A stretch of DNA of 64,000 nucleotides from Cyanobacteria bacterium SIG29. Its GTDB lineage: Bacteria; Cyanobacteriota; Vampirovibrionia; Gastranaerophilales; Gastranaerophilaceae. Both the position numbers and the translations under genes were made by a program. The DNA is taken from contig SUTV01000001.1 in NCBI GenBank assembly GCA_015152515.1, positions 344,531 to 408,530 on the forward strand, given 5' to 3'. The notes below the pieces were generated by a model. That model did no database searches. It saw only the letters and a program-made list of their open reading frames with translations, and was not told the DNA's origin. This document shows, piece by piece, positions 55,550-64,000 of this stretch (positions are counted from its first letter, which is position 1; each line of letters begins with the position of its first letter).

Positions 55550-56842
55550 TTAAATGCAAATGTAATTTATATTCATATCTTTCATAAACTCGCGTTCAAA
55601 CTGGTTTCTAGCGTCAAAAAACACCAAATCTTTTACATTTAATTTTATTTTATCAAAATCTGGTCTTCTAAATTCATTCCATTCAGTCAATAAAACTAAA
55701 GCATCAGAATTTTCTAATACACTATACGCAGAAGTTTTATATTCAACCTTATCCATAAAAATTTGCCTAGCGACATCCATTGCCTGCGGGTCATATACTT
55801 GAACTTTTGCGCCATGCTCTAATAACTTATTTATAACAGTAATAGAAGGAGCCTCTCTCATATCATTTGTTTTTGGTTTAAATGATAATCCCCAAATAGC
55901 GAAAATTTTACCTTTTATATCTCCATCATAATATTTCAATATTTTATCCACAAATAATTGGCGTTGTTCCATATTCACATTTTTAACAGCTTGAAGAATA
56001 TGACTTTGACATTCATTTTTTTCAGCAACTGAAATTAAAGCGCTAACATCTTTTGGAAAACAACTTCCTCCAAATCCAATTCCTGGAAATAAAAATTTAT
56101 TTCCTATTCTATTATCAGTTGTAATACCAACTCTAACCTTTTCTATATCAGCACCAACTTTATCACAAATATTAGCCATTTCATTAATAAAAGAAATTTT
56201 TGTTGCTAAAAAAGCATTTGCTACATATTTTGTCATTTCTGCTGATTTAACATCCATAAATATCATTCTATTTGCAGTTTTAAAATATGGAGAATAAATT
56301 TCCTTCATGATTTCAGTTGCTTTTTCTGAATCAGAACCAATAATTACCCTATCAGGAGATAAAAAGTCATCAACAGCAGCTCCTTGCTTTAAAAACTCAG
56401 GATTTGAAACAACATCAAAAGGAACTTGTGTAATTTCTTTTATAATGTCGGTTAATTTTTCAGCTGTACCAACTGGAACCGTTGATTTATTAACAATAAC
56501 TTTATACTCATCCATATATTTTGCTATTTCTTTTACAACGCAAATAACAGCATTTAAATCACAAGAGCCATCTTTATCTTGAGGAGTTGCCACAGCAACA
56601 AAACAAACCATTGAATTTTTAACTGCATATTCTAAATCAGAAGTGAATGAAAGACGATTTTCTCTAACATTAATTTTAATTAATTCTTCCAAGCCAGGCT
56701 CATAAATCGGAATTATACCTTGTTCTAATTTTGCTATTTTTTCAACATTATTATCAACACAAATAACGCTATTGCCCATATCTGCCAAGCAAGTACCAGC
56801 AACCAACCCTACATATCCTGTTCCAACTACACAAATTTTCAT
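55550..56842 (-). CDS. ugd: UDP-glucose 6-dehydrogenase
   Basis: Ugd oxidises UDP-glucose twice to UDP-glucuronate, a precursor for capsule, LPS or other surface sugars. The NAD-binding start is CVVGTGYVGLVAGTCLA; the active-site cysteine lies in GIGFGGSCFPKDV; STVPVGTAEKL and the C-terminal WGLSFKPKTNDMREAPS are family motifs. Length (430 aa) is complete. GAGGAG precedes the ATG. It is divergent from the phosphoesterase gene. Confidence 0.94.
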   Translation of the reverse strand: MKICVVGTGYVGLVAGTCLADMGNSVICVDNNVEKIAKLEQGIIPIYEPGLEELIKINVRENRLSFTSDLEYAVKNSMVCFVAVATPQDKDGSCDLNAVICVVKEIAKYMDEYKVIVNKSTVPVGTAEKLTDIIKEITQVPFDVVSNPEFLKQGAAVDDFLSPDRVIIGSDSEKATEIMKEIYSPYFKTANRMIFMDVKSAEMTKYVANAFLATKISFINEMANICDKVGADIEKVRVGITTDNRIGNKFLFPGIGFGGSCFPKDVSALISVAEKNECQSHILQAVKNVNMEQRQLFVDKILKYYDGDIKGKIFAIWGLSFKPKTNDMREAPSITVINKLLEHGAKVQVYDPQAMDVARQIFMDKVEYKTSAYSVLENSDALVLLTEWNEFRRPDFDKIKLNVKDLVFFDARNQFEREFMKDMNINYICI

Positions 56843-56909
56843 TTTTTATTACTCCTCAAAGTATTTTACCATAAATAACAAAATTTATTTTCACAGGTGT
56901 TATAAAAAT

Positions 56910-58559
56910 ATGAGAGTAGGAAATATTAACACTTATTCAAACACATCTTTTAAAAGTGCAAATGTTAATATAAATGCATTTTCAGATACTCACGGAGAAA
57001 TATATCTAGCAAATAATGCTTTAGAAGAAATTCGTATAAGACAAAAAGACATATTTCTTCCTAGACAAAAAGGGAACGCAAACATTACAACAATTTGCGG
57101 GGATTGGTTTATGGATGGTTCAAGAACTGGCTATTTATCAAATCCAACACAAGAAAATGGAATTTTTCAATTAAAAATATTCAATAAATTTATAGAACAA
57201 CTAAAACAAATTGCCCCTAACAATATCACACTCTTTACCCCTGGAAATCACGAATTTGATGGTGGAGTAAATCTTCTATCAAGAATTTTTCAAGATATTG
57301 ATGCACAAGTAATTATGTCAAATTTAGATTTTGAAAATTCACCAGCTTTTGAAAAAAGCATAATCGAAGAAAAACTAATTTCACAAAAAATAATAGAAGT
57401 TGATGACGATAAAAATCCTGATTTAAAACATAAAATTCTATTTTTAGGAATTTCACCGGTTAATTTAGTTTCTTATCAAAAAGATTTAGAAGGTGTAACA
57501 CTTATAGATAATAAAAACAAAGGACAAGTTTCTGTTCAACGCGAAGATTATGAAAAAACACTAGATTATTGCAAAAATAAAATTAAAGAATTTAAAGATA
57601 ACAATCCAAAAGGCATAGTTATATTAATGAGCCATACTGGTGTTAATTTTGCTGATAATTTAGCAAAAGAATCAACTGTAAATTTAATTTTTGACGGACA
57701 TGAACACAAAGAAGATATTAGAGTAGTTAATAACACACCAATAATCCCACTATCCCAAAATTTTAAAAGAATTGTTAATACACAAATAAAAATTGACGAT
57801 GATGGGAAAATAGACACAACCAACATAAAATTGTTTTACCCACTAACAAACAAAGCAAAAGGTCCTTTATATTCTTTGTATCATCAACTTTTCAAACAAG
57901 ATATAAAGCCTAGTTTTTCAATTCAAACACCAAACCCTAACCTTGAAATTTTAAGCACTAAAAATATTAGATGTAGCAACAACTTTCTTGCAAATTTTAT
58001 TACAGACTCTGTATTAGAAGAAATACAAAAAATAGACCCTTCTATAGACTTTTTAGCAATAAATTCTTCTTCAATCAGAAGGAATTTAAGATGTTCAAAA
58101 GAAAAATCAATTTCAAACTTTGATATATTAAACGTTTTATCTGGATTAAAAGAAGAAGATGGACAATTAGTAACAACAAAAGTTTCAGGAAAAGAACTAA
58201 CATTTTTTGTACTAGATAATATTATGTTTAACGATAAATCACCGTCCAAAAACCCTTTAATTCAATATTCTGGATTAATTGTAGATAGAGCAAAAATGTT
58301 TGAATTAGCAGAAAAGAATGCACCTTTAGAAGACTATACATCTTGCATAATAAACGCTCAAACTAATGAACCAATTTCACCAGAAAAAGAATATACAATT
58401 GCAAATACTATAAAATACTTTAACAAATCACAAAACCCACAAATTAAAGAATATAAAGAAGTATCCAAAGAATTCGGATACGGCGTTCATGAACTATTTA
58501 AAAAACATTTTACAGAATCAAATGGAACGCTATTTGCGAAATGTGATGTTAGAATATAA
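56910..58559 (+). CDS. 5'-nucleotidase/UshA-like metallophosphoesterase with N-terminal SFKS motif
   Basis: The catalytic domain has the calcineurin-type metal motifs: FSDTHG, GDWFMDG, GNHEF, MSHTG and FDGHEHK. The C-terminal 5'-nucleotidase domain (about 345-510) follows, with ANFITDSVLEE and INSSSIRRNL. Substrates of the family are nucleotides and nucleotide sugars, usually outside the cell. Here no Sec signal exists; MRVGNINTYSNTSFKSANV leads straight into the metal site. ATG 56910 is preferred over upstream in-frame codons because TG-T-TATAAA (56898-56906) sits just before it. Confidence 0.82.
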   Translation: MRVGNINTYSNTSFKSANVNINAFSDTHGEIYLANNALEEIRIRQKDIFLPRQKGNANITTICGDWFMDGSRTGYLSNPTQENGIFQLKIFNKFIEQLKQIAPNNITLFTPGNHEFDGGVNLLSRIFQDIDAQVIMSNLDFENSPAFEKSIIEEKLISQKIIEVDDDKNPDLKHKILFLGISPVNLVSYQKDLEGVTLIDNKNKGQVSVQREDYEKTLDYCKNKIKEFKDNNPKGIVILMSHTGVNFADNLAKESTVNLIFDGHEHKEDIRVVNNTPIIPLSQNFKRIVNTQIKIDDDGKIDTTNIKLFYPLTNKAKGPLYSLYHQLFKQDIKPSFSIQTPNPNLEILSTKNIRCSNNFLANFITDSVLEEIQKIDPSIDFLAINSSSIRRNLRCSKEKSISNFDILNVLSGLKEEDGQLVTTKVSGKELTFFVLDNIMFNDKSPSKNPLIQYSGLIVDRAKMFELAEKNAPLEDYTSCIINAQTNEPISPEKEYTIANTIKYFNKSQNPQIKEYKEVSKEFGYGVHELFKKHFTESNGTLFAKCDVRI

Positions 58560-58565
58560 TTTTTA

Positions 58566-59744
58566 TTAAGTTGGCTCATTAAGTGTTTCATCTAAATATG
58601 CCAATTGCGCACTTTGAACCGATTGCTGTGCATATTTTTCAGCCAAAGTGGAAACATTTACAGTAAATTGGTCATAATCAAAATCTTCAGGATTAGATAA
58701 AATAATACCTATTTTATCGGCAAGTAACCTATCAAGTTTCATGCCTGATTCACCAGTACCTTTGTTCCAACCATAAGCACAAAATTGAGTTTCACTCATT
58801 TCACTACCAGGTTTTGTTAATGCATACCTAATAAAATCTAAATCTGATTGTTTTAATGAAAAAGAAGAATCAACACCTGCAAGCAAGCTGTTTAATTTAT
58901 CTAACTGAACTTCTTCGTTTAATTCTTTAGTTTTATTTCCTGGAGTTGCTGTAAACCATTTTTTAAAAGTATTACGAATTGCAAGTTTAGTATCATGATC
59001 AGCATTTTTATACACTGATATTACATCATTTAAAATTTGTTCACCTTTTTCTATCTTCTGTTCTTCAGTCATATTTTCACCAAAAACAGAATCTGGGTTC
59101 TTATGCCAACTACTTAATTGTTCAATATATTCTGGATATTTATCCAAAATAGAGGATAAAACAACAACACTAGCAGCTGCAGCTTTATCGGGATTTGAAT
59201 ATAAATTATTTGTTGCAACACCTTTTGCTTCAACACCTAATTCTTTTAATAAATCCTTTTGTTGTTGATTCAATTTATCTGAATTCATGAAATCATATAT
59301 TTTCATTTGGGTTAAACCAGAAGATGCTGAACCATTTCCTCGAACATAAACATCAAACCATTTTGCGACATCACGCAAAAGTTTTTTCGCACCAGTATTT
59401 TCAGACACATAACCATCTTCAAGCCCCATACCTGTTTCTTGACTTGCTAACGCTAATGCTATACAAGCCAACGAATCATACTGTTCATCTGTTAAACCAA
59501 GTTCAGATGATATTTTATCTTTATTATCAATCAACCCTTTTAAAAATTTTGCACCCTGTTCATTTTCATCTAAAGGCGCCAATTCATAAGTTTCAGAGAA
59601 AGAACTTCTTTCTCCTTCTAATTTTTCTGTCTCATATAAAAAACTAATTTCAGATAAATCAATATTTTCATCTTCTTTAGATTTTATTTCAACATTATTT
59701 ATATTTAAATTGTCAACATTGCCAACTCTATTAAGATTTGACAT
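58566..59744 (-). CDS. divergent lysozyme-fold / lytic transglycosylase-like protein
   Basis: The 392-residue protein contains, in transglycosylase order, ALASQETGMG (candidate catalytic Glu103), SSGLTQMKIYDF (compare GLMQ), a helix AAASVVVLSSIL and CAYGWNKGTG near residue 322 (compare AYNAG). The spacing between the last two is much larger than usual, with a helical insertion of about 110 residues. The N-terminal 70 residues are acidic and disordered, without a signal peptide. It converges with the 5'-nucleotidase gene. Peptidoglycan cleavage is an inference from motif order. Confidence 0.55.
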   Translation of the reverse strand: MSNLNRVGNVDNLNINNVEIKSKEDENIDLSEISFLYETEKLEGERSSFSETYELAPLDENEQGAKFLKGLIDNKDKISSELGLTDEQYDSLACIALALASQETGMGLEDGYVSENTGAKKLLRDVAKWFDVYVRGNGSASSGLTQMKIYDFMNSDKLNQQQKDLLKELGVEAKGVATNNLYSNPDKAAAASVVVLSSILDKYPEYIEQLSSWHKNPDSVFGENMTEEQKIEKGEQILNDVISVYKNADHDTKLAIRNTFKKWFTATPGNKTKELNEEVQLDKLNSLLAGVDSSFSLKQSDLDFIRYALTKPGSEMSETQFCAYGWNKGTGESGMKLDRLLADKIGIILSNPEDFDYDQFTVNVSTLAEKYAQQSVQSAQLAYLDETLNEPT

Positions 59745-59763
59745 TAAAACATACCTTTATATA

Positions 59764-59793
59764 ATTCTACATATTTGTTATCGACAAAAAATT
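59764..59793 (-). promoter_or_regulatory. two-box upstream motif, second copy
   Basis: ATTCTACAT (59764-59772) and TCGACAAAAAATT (59781-59793) repeat the boxes found at 55377-55410. On the minus strand they lie 20-49 nt before the start codon of the lysozyme-fold gene. Confidence 0.45.
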
Positions 59794-59881
59794 GTTTTTC
59801 TTTAATTTTTCAAAATCAAATATTTATATTTTTTAAAAAATTAACTATAATAGTTAAATATAGATAAACATAGGTGGTATT

Positions 59882-61108
59882 TTGACATTTTCTTTTCTTC
59901 ATTGCGCAGATATTCATTTGGGAAGACCTTTTTCAAATATTACAGGCAATACAAATATATGTAATAAAGCTGTTGAACAAGCATTTAACAATTTGATTGA
60001 CTTTGCAATAGTAAAAAATGTAGATTTTGTTTTTATTGCAGGTGATACTTTTGACTCTGAAGAACAAGATTTTGAATCAAAAATCATATTAAAAGAAGGT
60101 TTGAAAAAACTTGATAATGCGAATATTAAAGTTTATCTAATATGTGGCAACCACGACCCATTATCATCCTATAATAAAACAACCTTCAATTTTGATGAAA
60201 ATTCAAATATAAAAATAATAGGACTTAACAGCGATTTATATTCAGATTTTATATTAGAAAATAAAAATAATGAAAAAGTAGCTATTCTTCACGCATTAAG
60301 TTTTAAAGAAAACTACCTAAAAGAAAATCCAACAAAATATTTTACCCCAGCTCAAGATTTATTTGACATTGGACTTTTGCATTGTGATTTAGATGGAAGT
60401 AAAGATAGCCCTTATGCTCCTTGCGCAAAATCAGACCTTGAAAAACTAAAATATAATTATTGGGCATTAGGTCACATTCATATTCCAAATGACTATTACT
60501 CTGGAACTATTCAAGGTAGAAATACAAAAGAAACCGGTGAACACGGAGTAAAATATGTAAAAGTAGAAAATGGCGTTATTGCCAAAAACACATTTGTTGC
60601 ACTTGATGTAATTAGGTTTGAGGATCTTAATATTGATTTATCAAATGCACTAGAAATTACAAGTGCTTTAACAATCATTCAAGAAAATATTGAAGAATTA
60701 AAAATTGAAAACTGTGAACTAGCATATTTAAGACTTAATCTAACAGGTCTAGTTGATTTTTATAATGAAATCAATGAAGAATTTTTCACTGTATTAAAAG
60801 ACAAACTTCATAATAACTTCAATAACAAAATTAATATTTCACAAATCAATAATAATACATTTTCTAAAATAGACGATGAAGCATTGCGCGCTGATGATGG
60901 AATTTCTGGCGCATTATATAAAGTTATAAACAATAATGAAAACATAGATAAAACCTTTGATAACGCAGAAAAAGAACTAAAGCATTTATTAAAAGACTGC
61001 AATTTTAGTGATGAAGAATATGAAATGTTTAAAGCTGAAATCAAAATAAAAACAAAAGAAAAATGCAAAAATCTTTGTTCACTAGTATATGAAAGCCATA
61101 AGGATTAA
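59882..61108 (+). CDS. DNA repair exonuclease, SbcD/Mre11 family (YhaO-like)
   Basis: The N-terminal metallophosphoesterase has all nuclease motifs: LHCADIHLG, IAGDTFD, CGNHDP, GLLHCDLDG and YWALGHIHI. The C-terminal part (about 260-408) is helical and probably binds the ATPase partner. The start is TTG after TAGGTGG. It lies 6 nt upstream of the SMC-like ATPase, giving an Mre11-Rad50-type pair for DNA end processing. The sequence before motif I is short, as in YhaO. Confidence 0.85.
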   Translation: MTFSFLHCADIHLGRPFSNITGNTNICNKAVEQAFNNLIDFAIVKNVDFVFIAGDTFDSEEQDFESKIILKEGLKKLDNANIKVYLICGNHDPLSSYNKTTFNFDENSNIKIIGLNSDLYSDFILENKNNEKVAILHALSFKENYLKENPTKYFTPAQDLFDIGLLHCDLDGSKDSPYAPCAKSDLEKLKYNYWALGHIHIPNDYYSGTIQGRNTKETGEHGVKYVKVENGVIAKNTFVALDVIRFEDLNIDLSNALEITSALTIIQENIEELKIENCELAYLRLNLTGLVDFYNEINEEFFTVLKDKLHNNFNNKINISQINNNTFSKIDDEALRADDGISGALYKVINNNENIDKTFDNAEKELKHLLKDCNFSDEEYEMFKAEIKIKTKEKCKNLCSLVYESHKD

Positions 61109-61114
61109 AAATTA

Positions 61115-63787
61115 ATGAGTAAATTTATAATCGAAAATATTTTAATAGAAAAAAGCGACAAGGATATTACGACAGGTCAAAAATACTCATTAATAGAAGG
61201 TTTTAATTTAATCTGTGGAAACAATGAAGCTGGAAAAAGTTCATTAATGAACTTTATTAGAAATTGCTTTTTCAAAACAAAAGGTATAGATACCGGTAAA
61301 ATTTATTTTAAATTATTTGATAAAAGCTATCGAGCAGATATTAAAGATGCTAGAAGCACAGAAGACAGATGTAAATTATTTGATGAACAAGGCAATAGCT
61401 GTAGTTACAATTTAATAGAAGAAAATGTAAAACAAAAATATTTCGAAGAAGGTTTTACCATTAATCTTGATGATTTAATGGCTATTCAAAATAAAACAAC
61501 CGAAGAATTTATTAACACAATAAAAGACCCATCTGGAGATAAATTAAATCATCTATTAGAAGAGATAAAAGAAGATATTTCAAATAATCTTGGTGCTAAT
61601 GCAAAACTTAAAAAAGCACCAAAAGAGCTTTTAGATAGAATAGAAAATTTAAACGAAAAAATCAAACTTCTATCTAAGAAAGAAGATAATTATCATCTAA
61701 ATAATGAGCTAATTAAAACCCTTCAAAAAGAAATCCAAGAAATTGTAAAAAAAGAAGAAACTTTAAAATTATTCAAAGAAAACAAAAATCTTTCTCTTGA
61801 ATTAAAAGAATTTATTAAAGAAAAAGAAGAAATCTCAACAAACTTTAATTTAAAACTTTTTGAAGATAAAGAAAGATATTTTGATTTAATTCAAACACTT
61901 GGAAGATATCCAAAAAATCAAGAATTAATCACAAATTCTTCAGAAAAAATTGAAGCATTAAGAAAAAAGATTTTAGATGAAAAAACAAGATTAAACATAG
62001 ATTATGGACTTTCTTTAGAAGAAAAAATAATAAATTCCATAACAATTGACTACGATAAAATTAAAAAAATAAAAGATTTAATTGAACAATTAGAAGAAAT
62101 AAATTCAATTATAAAACTTGAAGAACAAAAAATTGAAACACTTAATGATTCACTTATTGAAATAAAATGTGAAATTGAAAACTTACTTCAAAATAAAGAG
62201 AACAATAAAGATTTTGAAATTTTAGATAACGCAATAAAAGAACTTAACGATGGACTTGATTTATACCATTTCCTAACAAACGAAATAAATAATGCGACTA
62301 AAGAAAGTATTATTAATGCAAATTCAGTAAATAACAATAATAAATTAAAAGTTATTTTAATTATTTTGTTTATATTAAGCGTTATTTGTTCAGCAATAAG
62401 CTTTTACCAAAAAATCCAAACAGCAGGCATTTTTAGTATTTTAATGTCAATTTTAACATTGTTTGGTTTCGCATCTTTGAAGCTAAGTAGTTATGAAGAT
62501 AAAATAGATGAAGAAAAAATCAAAAAAGATGAACAAAGAAAACAGATTTTAAACAATTTAAAATCAATTGTAAAACCATACTACAGCGAAATTGATAATA
62601 TTGAATTTTCTTATCTGCCAAGCAAATTAGACAATATCAAACAAAATTTAATTATAGAATTCAAAGATTTAAAATCAAATAATGACTTATTTTTACATAA
62701 AACATCTGAAAGAAATATAACAGATGAAAAAATAAACAATTCAAAATCAAAAATAAGTAAACTAAAGGAAGAAACAGAAAAATTAACTGAAGAAATCAAA
62801 AATTTATCTAATAAAAATATCACAAACGAAAATATTATTGGAAAAAAATATCTTGATGTAATTGAAATAATTAAATCATTAAAAGAAAACCTTGAAAACG
62901 AAAAGAACCTTTCTAAAGAACTTGAAGAAACAAAAAAAGATAACGAAGAAATTTTATCAAGAGTTAAAAATTTCATTATAGAAAATGATATAAATATAAC
63001 AATTAGCGATAACGCAAAAGATATTACTATGCGCTTAAACCAATACTATGATAGAAACAGCATAGTGAAACAACAAATTGATAACTTGAGCACACAAATT
63101 TCTTCTATTGAAAAGAAATTATCAGAACTAGGTAATGTCCAAGAAATTTTCGAATCAGAAGATGATTTAAAACTTGAAAGAGAAGAAAAAGTAAAACAAA
63201 AAAATGAAGCAGGATACAAACAACGAGATTTAGAAAAAGTTGAAGGTATATCTGAACTTAAAACAGAAAAGAATATTTTAACTGAAGAATACAGAAAACT
63301 AATTAAAAACTTATTCATTAATAAAATGAGCGTTGAATTAACAAATACAGCAAAAAGTGAATTTGATAAAACTCAACCTGATTTAATTAATGCTCAAAAA
63401 TATCTTGCAATTTTAACTGATAATAAATACACAAAAATCAATTTAGAATTACAAGAAATAGAAAATGAAAATGGTTCTAAAATCAAGAAGTGGGAACACT
63501 TATCACGCGGAACTAAAGAACAACTATATCTTGCATTAAAGCTTGGCTATGCTTCAAATTATGCAAAAGATAAATCAACATTAGAAGATAATGGCAAAGC
63601 AAATTTACCATTAATTGTTGATGATGCTTTTGTAAACTTTGACCTAATTAGAACCAAAAATGCGCTTAAATGCTTAATTGAATTTGCAAAAACAAATCAA
63701 GTTTTATTCTTCACTTGTCATAGCGAAATAATTTCTAATATGTTAAAAGAACTAAACGAAGAAAAAACCAACATAATTCAACTGTAA
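61115..63787 (+). CDS. SMC/Rad50-like ATPase (YhaN-like)
   Basis: The P-loop is GNNEAGKSSLMNF; the C-terminal half has the signature LSRGTKEQLYLALKLGYA and Walker B LIVDDAFVNFD, which together make the ABC head of Rad50/SbcC proteins. Long coiled coils fill residues 170-400 and 480-750. Between them, near 410-455, two hydrophobic stretches (VILIILFILSVICS and IFSILMSILTLFGF) form a predicted membrane hairpin, as in YhaN. No zinc-hook CxxC is present. It is the ATPase partner of the adjacent nuclease. Confidence 0.85.
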   Translation: MSKFIIENILIEKSDKDITTGQKYSLIEGFNLICGNNEAGKSSLMNFIRNCFFKTKGIDTGKIYFKLFDKSYRADIKDARSTEDRCKLFDEQGNSCSYNLIEENVKQKYFEEGFTINLDDLMAIQNKTTEEFINTIKDPSGDKLNHLLEEIKEDISNNLGANAKLKKAPKELLDRIENLNEKIKLLSKKEDNYHLNNELIKTLQKEIQEIVKKEETLKLFKENKNLSLELKEFIKEKEEISTNFNLKLFEDKERYFDLIQTLGRYPKNQELITNSSEKIEALRKKILDEKTRLNIDYGLSLEEKIINSITIDYDKIKKIKDLIEQLEEINSIIKLEEQKIETLNDSLIEIKCEIENLLQNKENNKDFEILDNAIKELNDGLDLYHFLTNEINNATKESIINANSVNNNNKLKVILIILFILSVICSAISFYQKIQTAGIFSILMSILTLFGFASLKLSSYEDKIDEEKIKKDEQRKQILNNLKSIVKPYYSEIDNIEFSYLPSKLDNIKQNLIIEFKDLKSNNDLFLHKTSERNITDEKINNSKSKISKLKEETEKLTEEIKNLSNKNITNENIIGKKYLDVIEIIKSLKENLENEKNLSKELEETKKDNEEILSRVKNFIIENDINITISDNAKDITMRLNQYYDRNSIVKQQIDNLSTQISSIEKKLSELGNVQEIFESEDDLKLEREEKVKQKNEAGYKQRDLEKVEGISELKTEKNILTEEYRKLIKNLFINKMSVELTNTAKSEFDKTQPDLINAQKYLAILTDNKYTKINLELQEIENENGSKIKKWEHLSRGTKEQLYLALKLGYASNYAKDKSTLEDNGKANLPLIVDDAFVNFDLIRTKNALKCLIEFAKTNQVLFFTCHSEIISNMLKELNEEKTNIIQL

Positions 63788-63799
63788 TCATGTTTGAAT

Positions 63800-63811
63800 T
63801 ATACTTTTTAT
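63800..63811 (+). promoter_or_regulatory. -10 promoter for a leaderless bioF mRNA
   Basis: TATACT (63800-63805) ends 6 nt before the ATG at 63812, with no Shine-Dalgarno between. Confidence 0.5.
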
Positions 63812-64000
63812 ATGAATTTTTATGATGAAGAAATAAAAAAACTTGTTGAAAAAGATAATTTTAGACAAGTTAAAGACATAGAAGAAAAACACGGCAAATT
63901 CTTATCTGTAAACGGAAAAAATTTGCTGAATTTTTCATCTAATGACTATCTAAATTTAAGTACCGATAAAGATTTAATTAATGAATTTATTGAAAAATAT
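63812..64000 (+). CDS. bioF: 8-amino-7-oxononanoate synthase, N-terminal part (runs off the window)
   Basis: The 63 visible residues have the N-terminal pattern of BioF and related alpha-oxoamine synthases, with a short strand (GKFLSVNGKNLLNFSSNDYLNLS) containing the conserved N-F-x-S-N-D-Y-L-x-L motif. BioF condenses pimeloyl thioester with alanine in biotin synthesis; Kbl or Spt-like relatives share the motif, so the exact activity needs the remainder of the gene. Confidence 0.7.
   Translation, partial: MNFYDEEIKKLVEKDNFRQVKDIEEKHGKFLSVNGKNLLNFSSNDYLNLSTDKDLINEFIEKY

Overview
This window is a compact, strongly AT-rich (about 30 % GC by eye) bacterial chromosome segment with about 55 protein genes, no RNA genes, no CRISPR array and no recognisable insertion sequence. 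The gene set points to an anaerobic diderm: class III (anaerobic) ribonucleotide reductase with its activase, a desulfoferrodoxin, LpxK for lipid A and an Mla/MCE lipid transport system. Several proteins share an N-terminal [SA]FK[GS] signature, which I associate with gut Gastranaerophilales (Vampirovibrionia, formerly Melainabacteria, the non-photosynthetic sisters of Cyanobacteria). That assignment is an inference from gene style and composition, not from a marker gene.

Layout. 1-4.7 kb: trans-translation (smpB), the clamp-loader gene dnaX, an LD-carboxypeptidase and a predicted ADP-ribosyltransferase. 4.8-13.4 kb: an oligopeptide ABC ATPase, then mlaE-mlaF-mlaD-lpxK-glycosyltransferase 9 (outer membrane), an orphan GspF/PilC, a ZIP metal transporter and an acetyltransferase. 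13.5-20.9 kb: gyrB, a TPR membrane protein, a diguanylate cyclase, a lytic transglycosylase and a small membrane protein. 20.9-24.3 kb: a structured non-coding stretch with a Fur-like box and a perfect inverted repeat, then nrdD-nrdG. 24.3-31.1 kb: a minus-strand operon of a giant anti-sigma/TonB-like membrane protein, a sigma factor and a zinc-ribbon ATPase-TPR protein, which I consider the most interesting system here. 31.2-36.1 kb: two lysine-rich small proteins, pheA, a phosphohexomutase, a uridine-kinase-like enzyme and a small protein. 36.1-45.4 kb: miaA, envelope genes (GT2, yidC, queA, a PMT-like membrane protein), a degenerate HD-GYP protein and desulfoferrodoxin. 45.4-51.2 kb, all minus strand: dacB, a nitrilase-family amidase, holB, holA, a ROK glucokinase and clpP. 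51.3-59.7 kb: a stand-alone FlhA-type (FHIPEP) cytoplasmic domain, two FKG-tagged proteins, UDP-glucose dehydrogenase, an untypical 5'-nucleotidase and a divergent lysozyme-fold protein. 59.8-64 kb: a YhaO/YhaN (SbcCD-like) pair and the start of bioF.

Themes. Three clamp-loader genes (dnaX, holA, holB) lie in one window. Envelope building and remodelling is heavily represented (LpxK, Mla, GT9, GT2, dacB, Slt, LD-carboxypeptidase, YidC). Cyclic-di-GMP output is suggested by an apparently active GGDEF enzyme and a catalytically dead HD-GYP protein. A recurring regulatory design is visible: at least nine genes have a -10 hexamer ending only 6-7 nt before ATG, so their mRNAs should be leaderless; others carry clear Shine-Dalgarno sequences. 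Convergent genes often overlap at their 3' ends and lack terminators between them.
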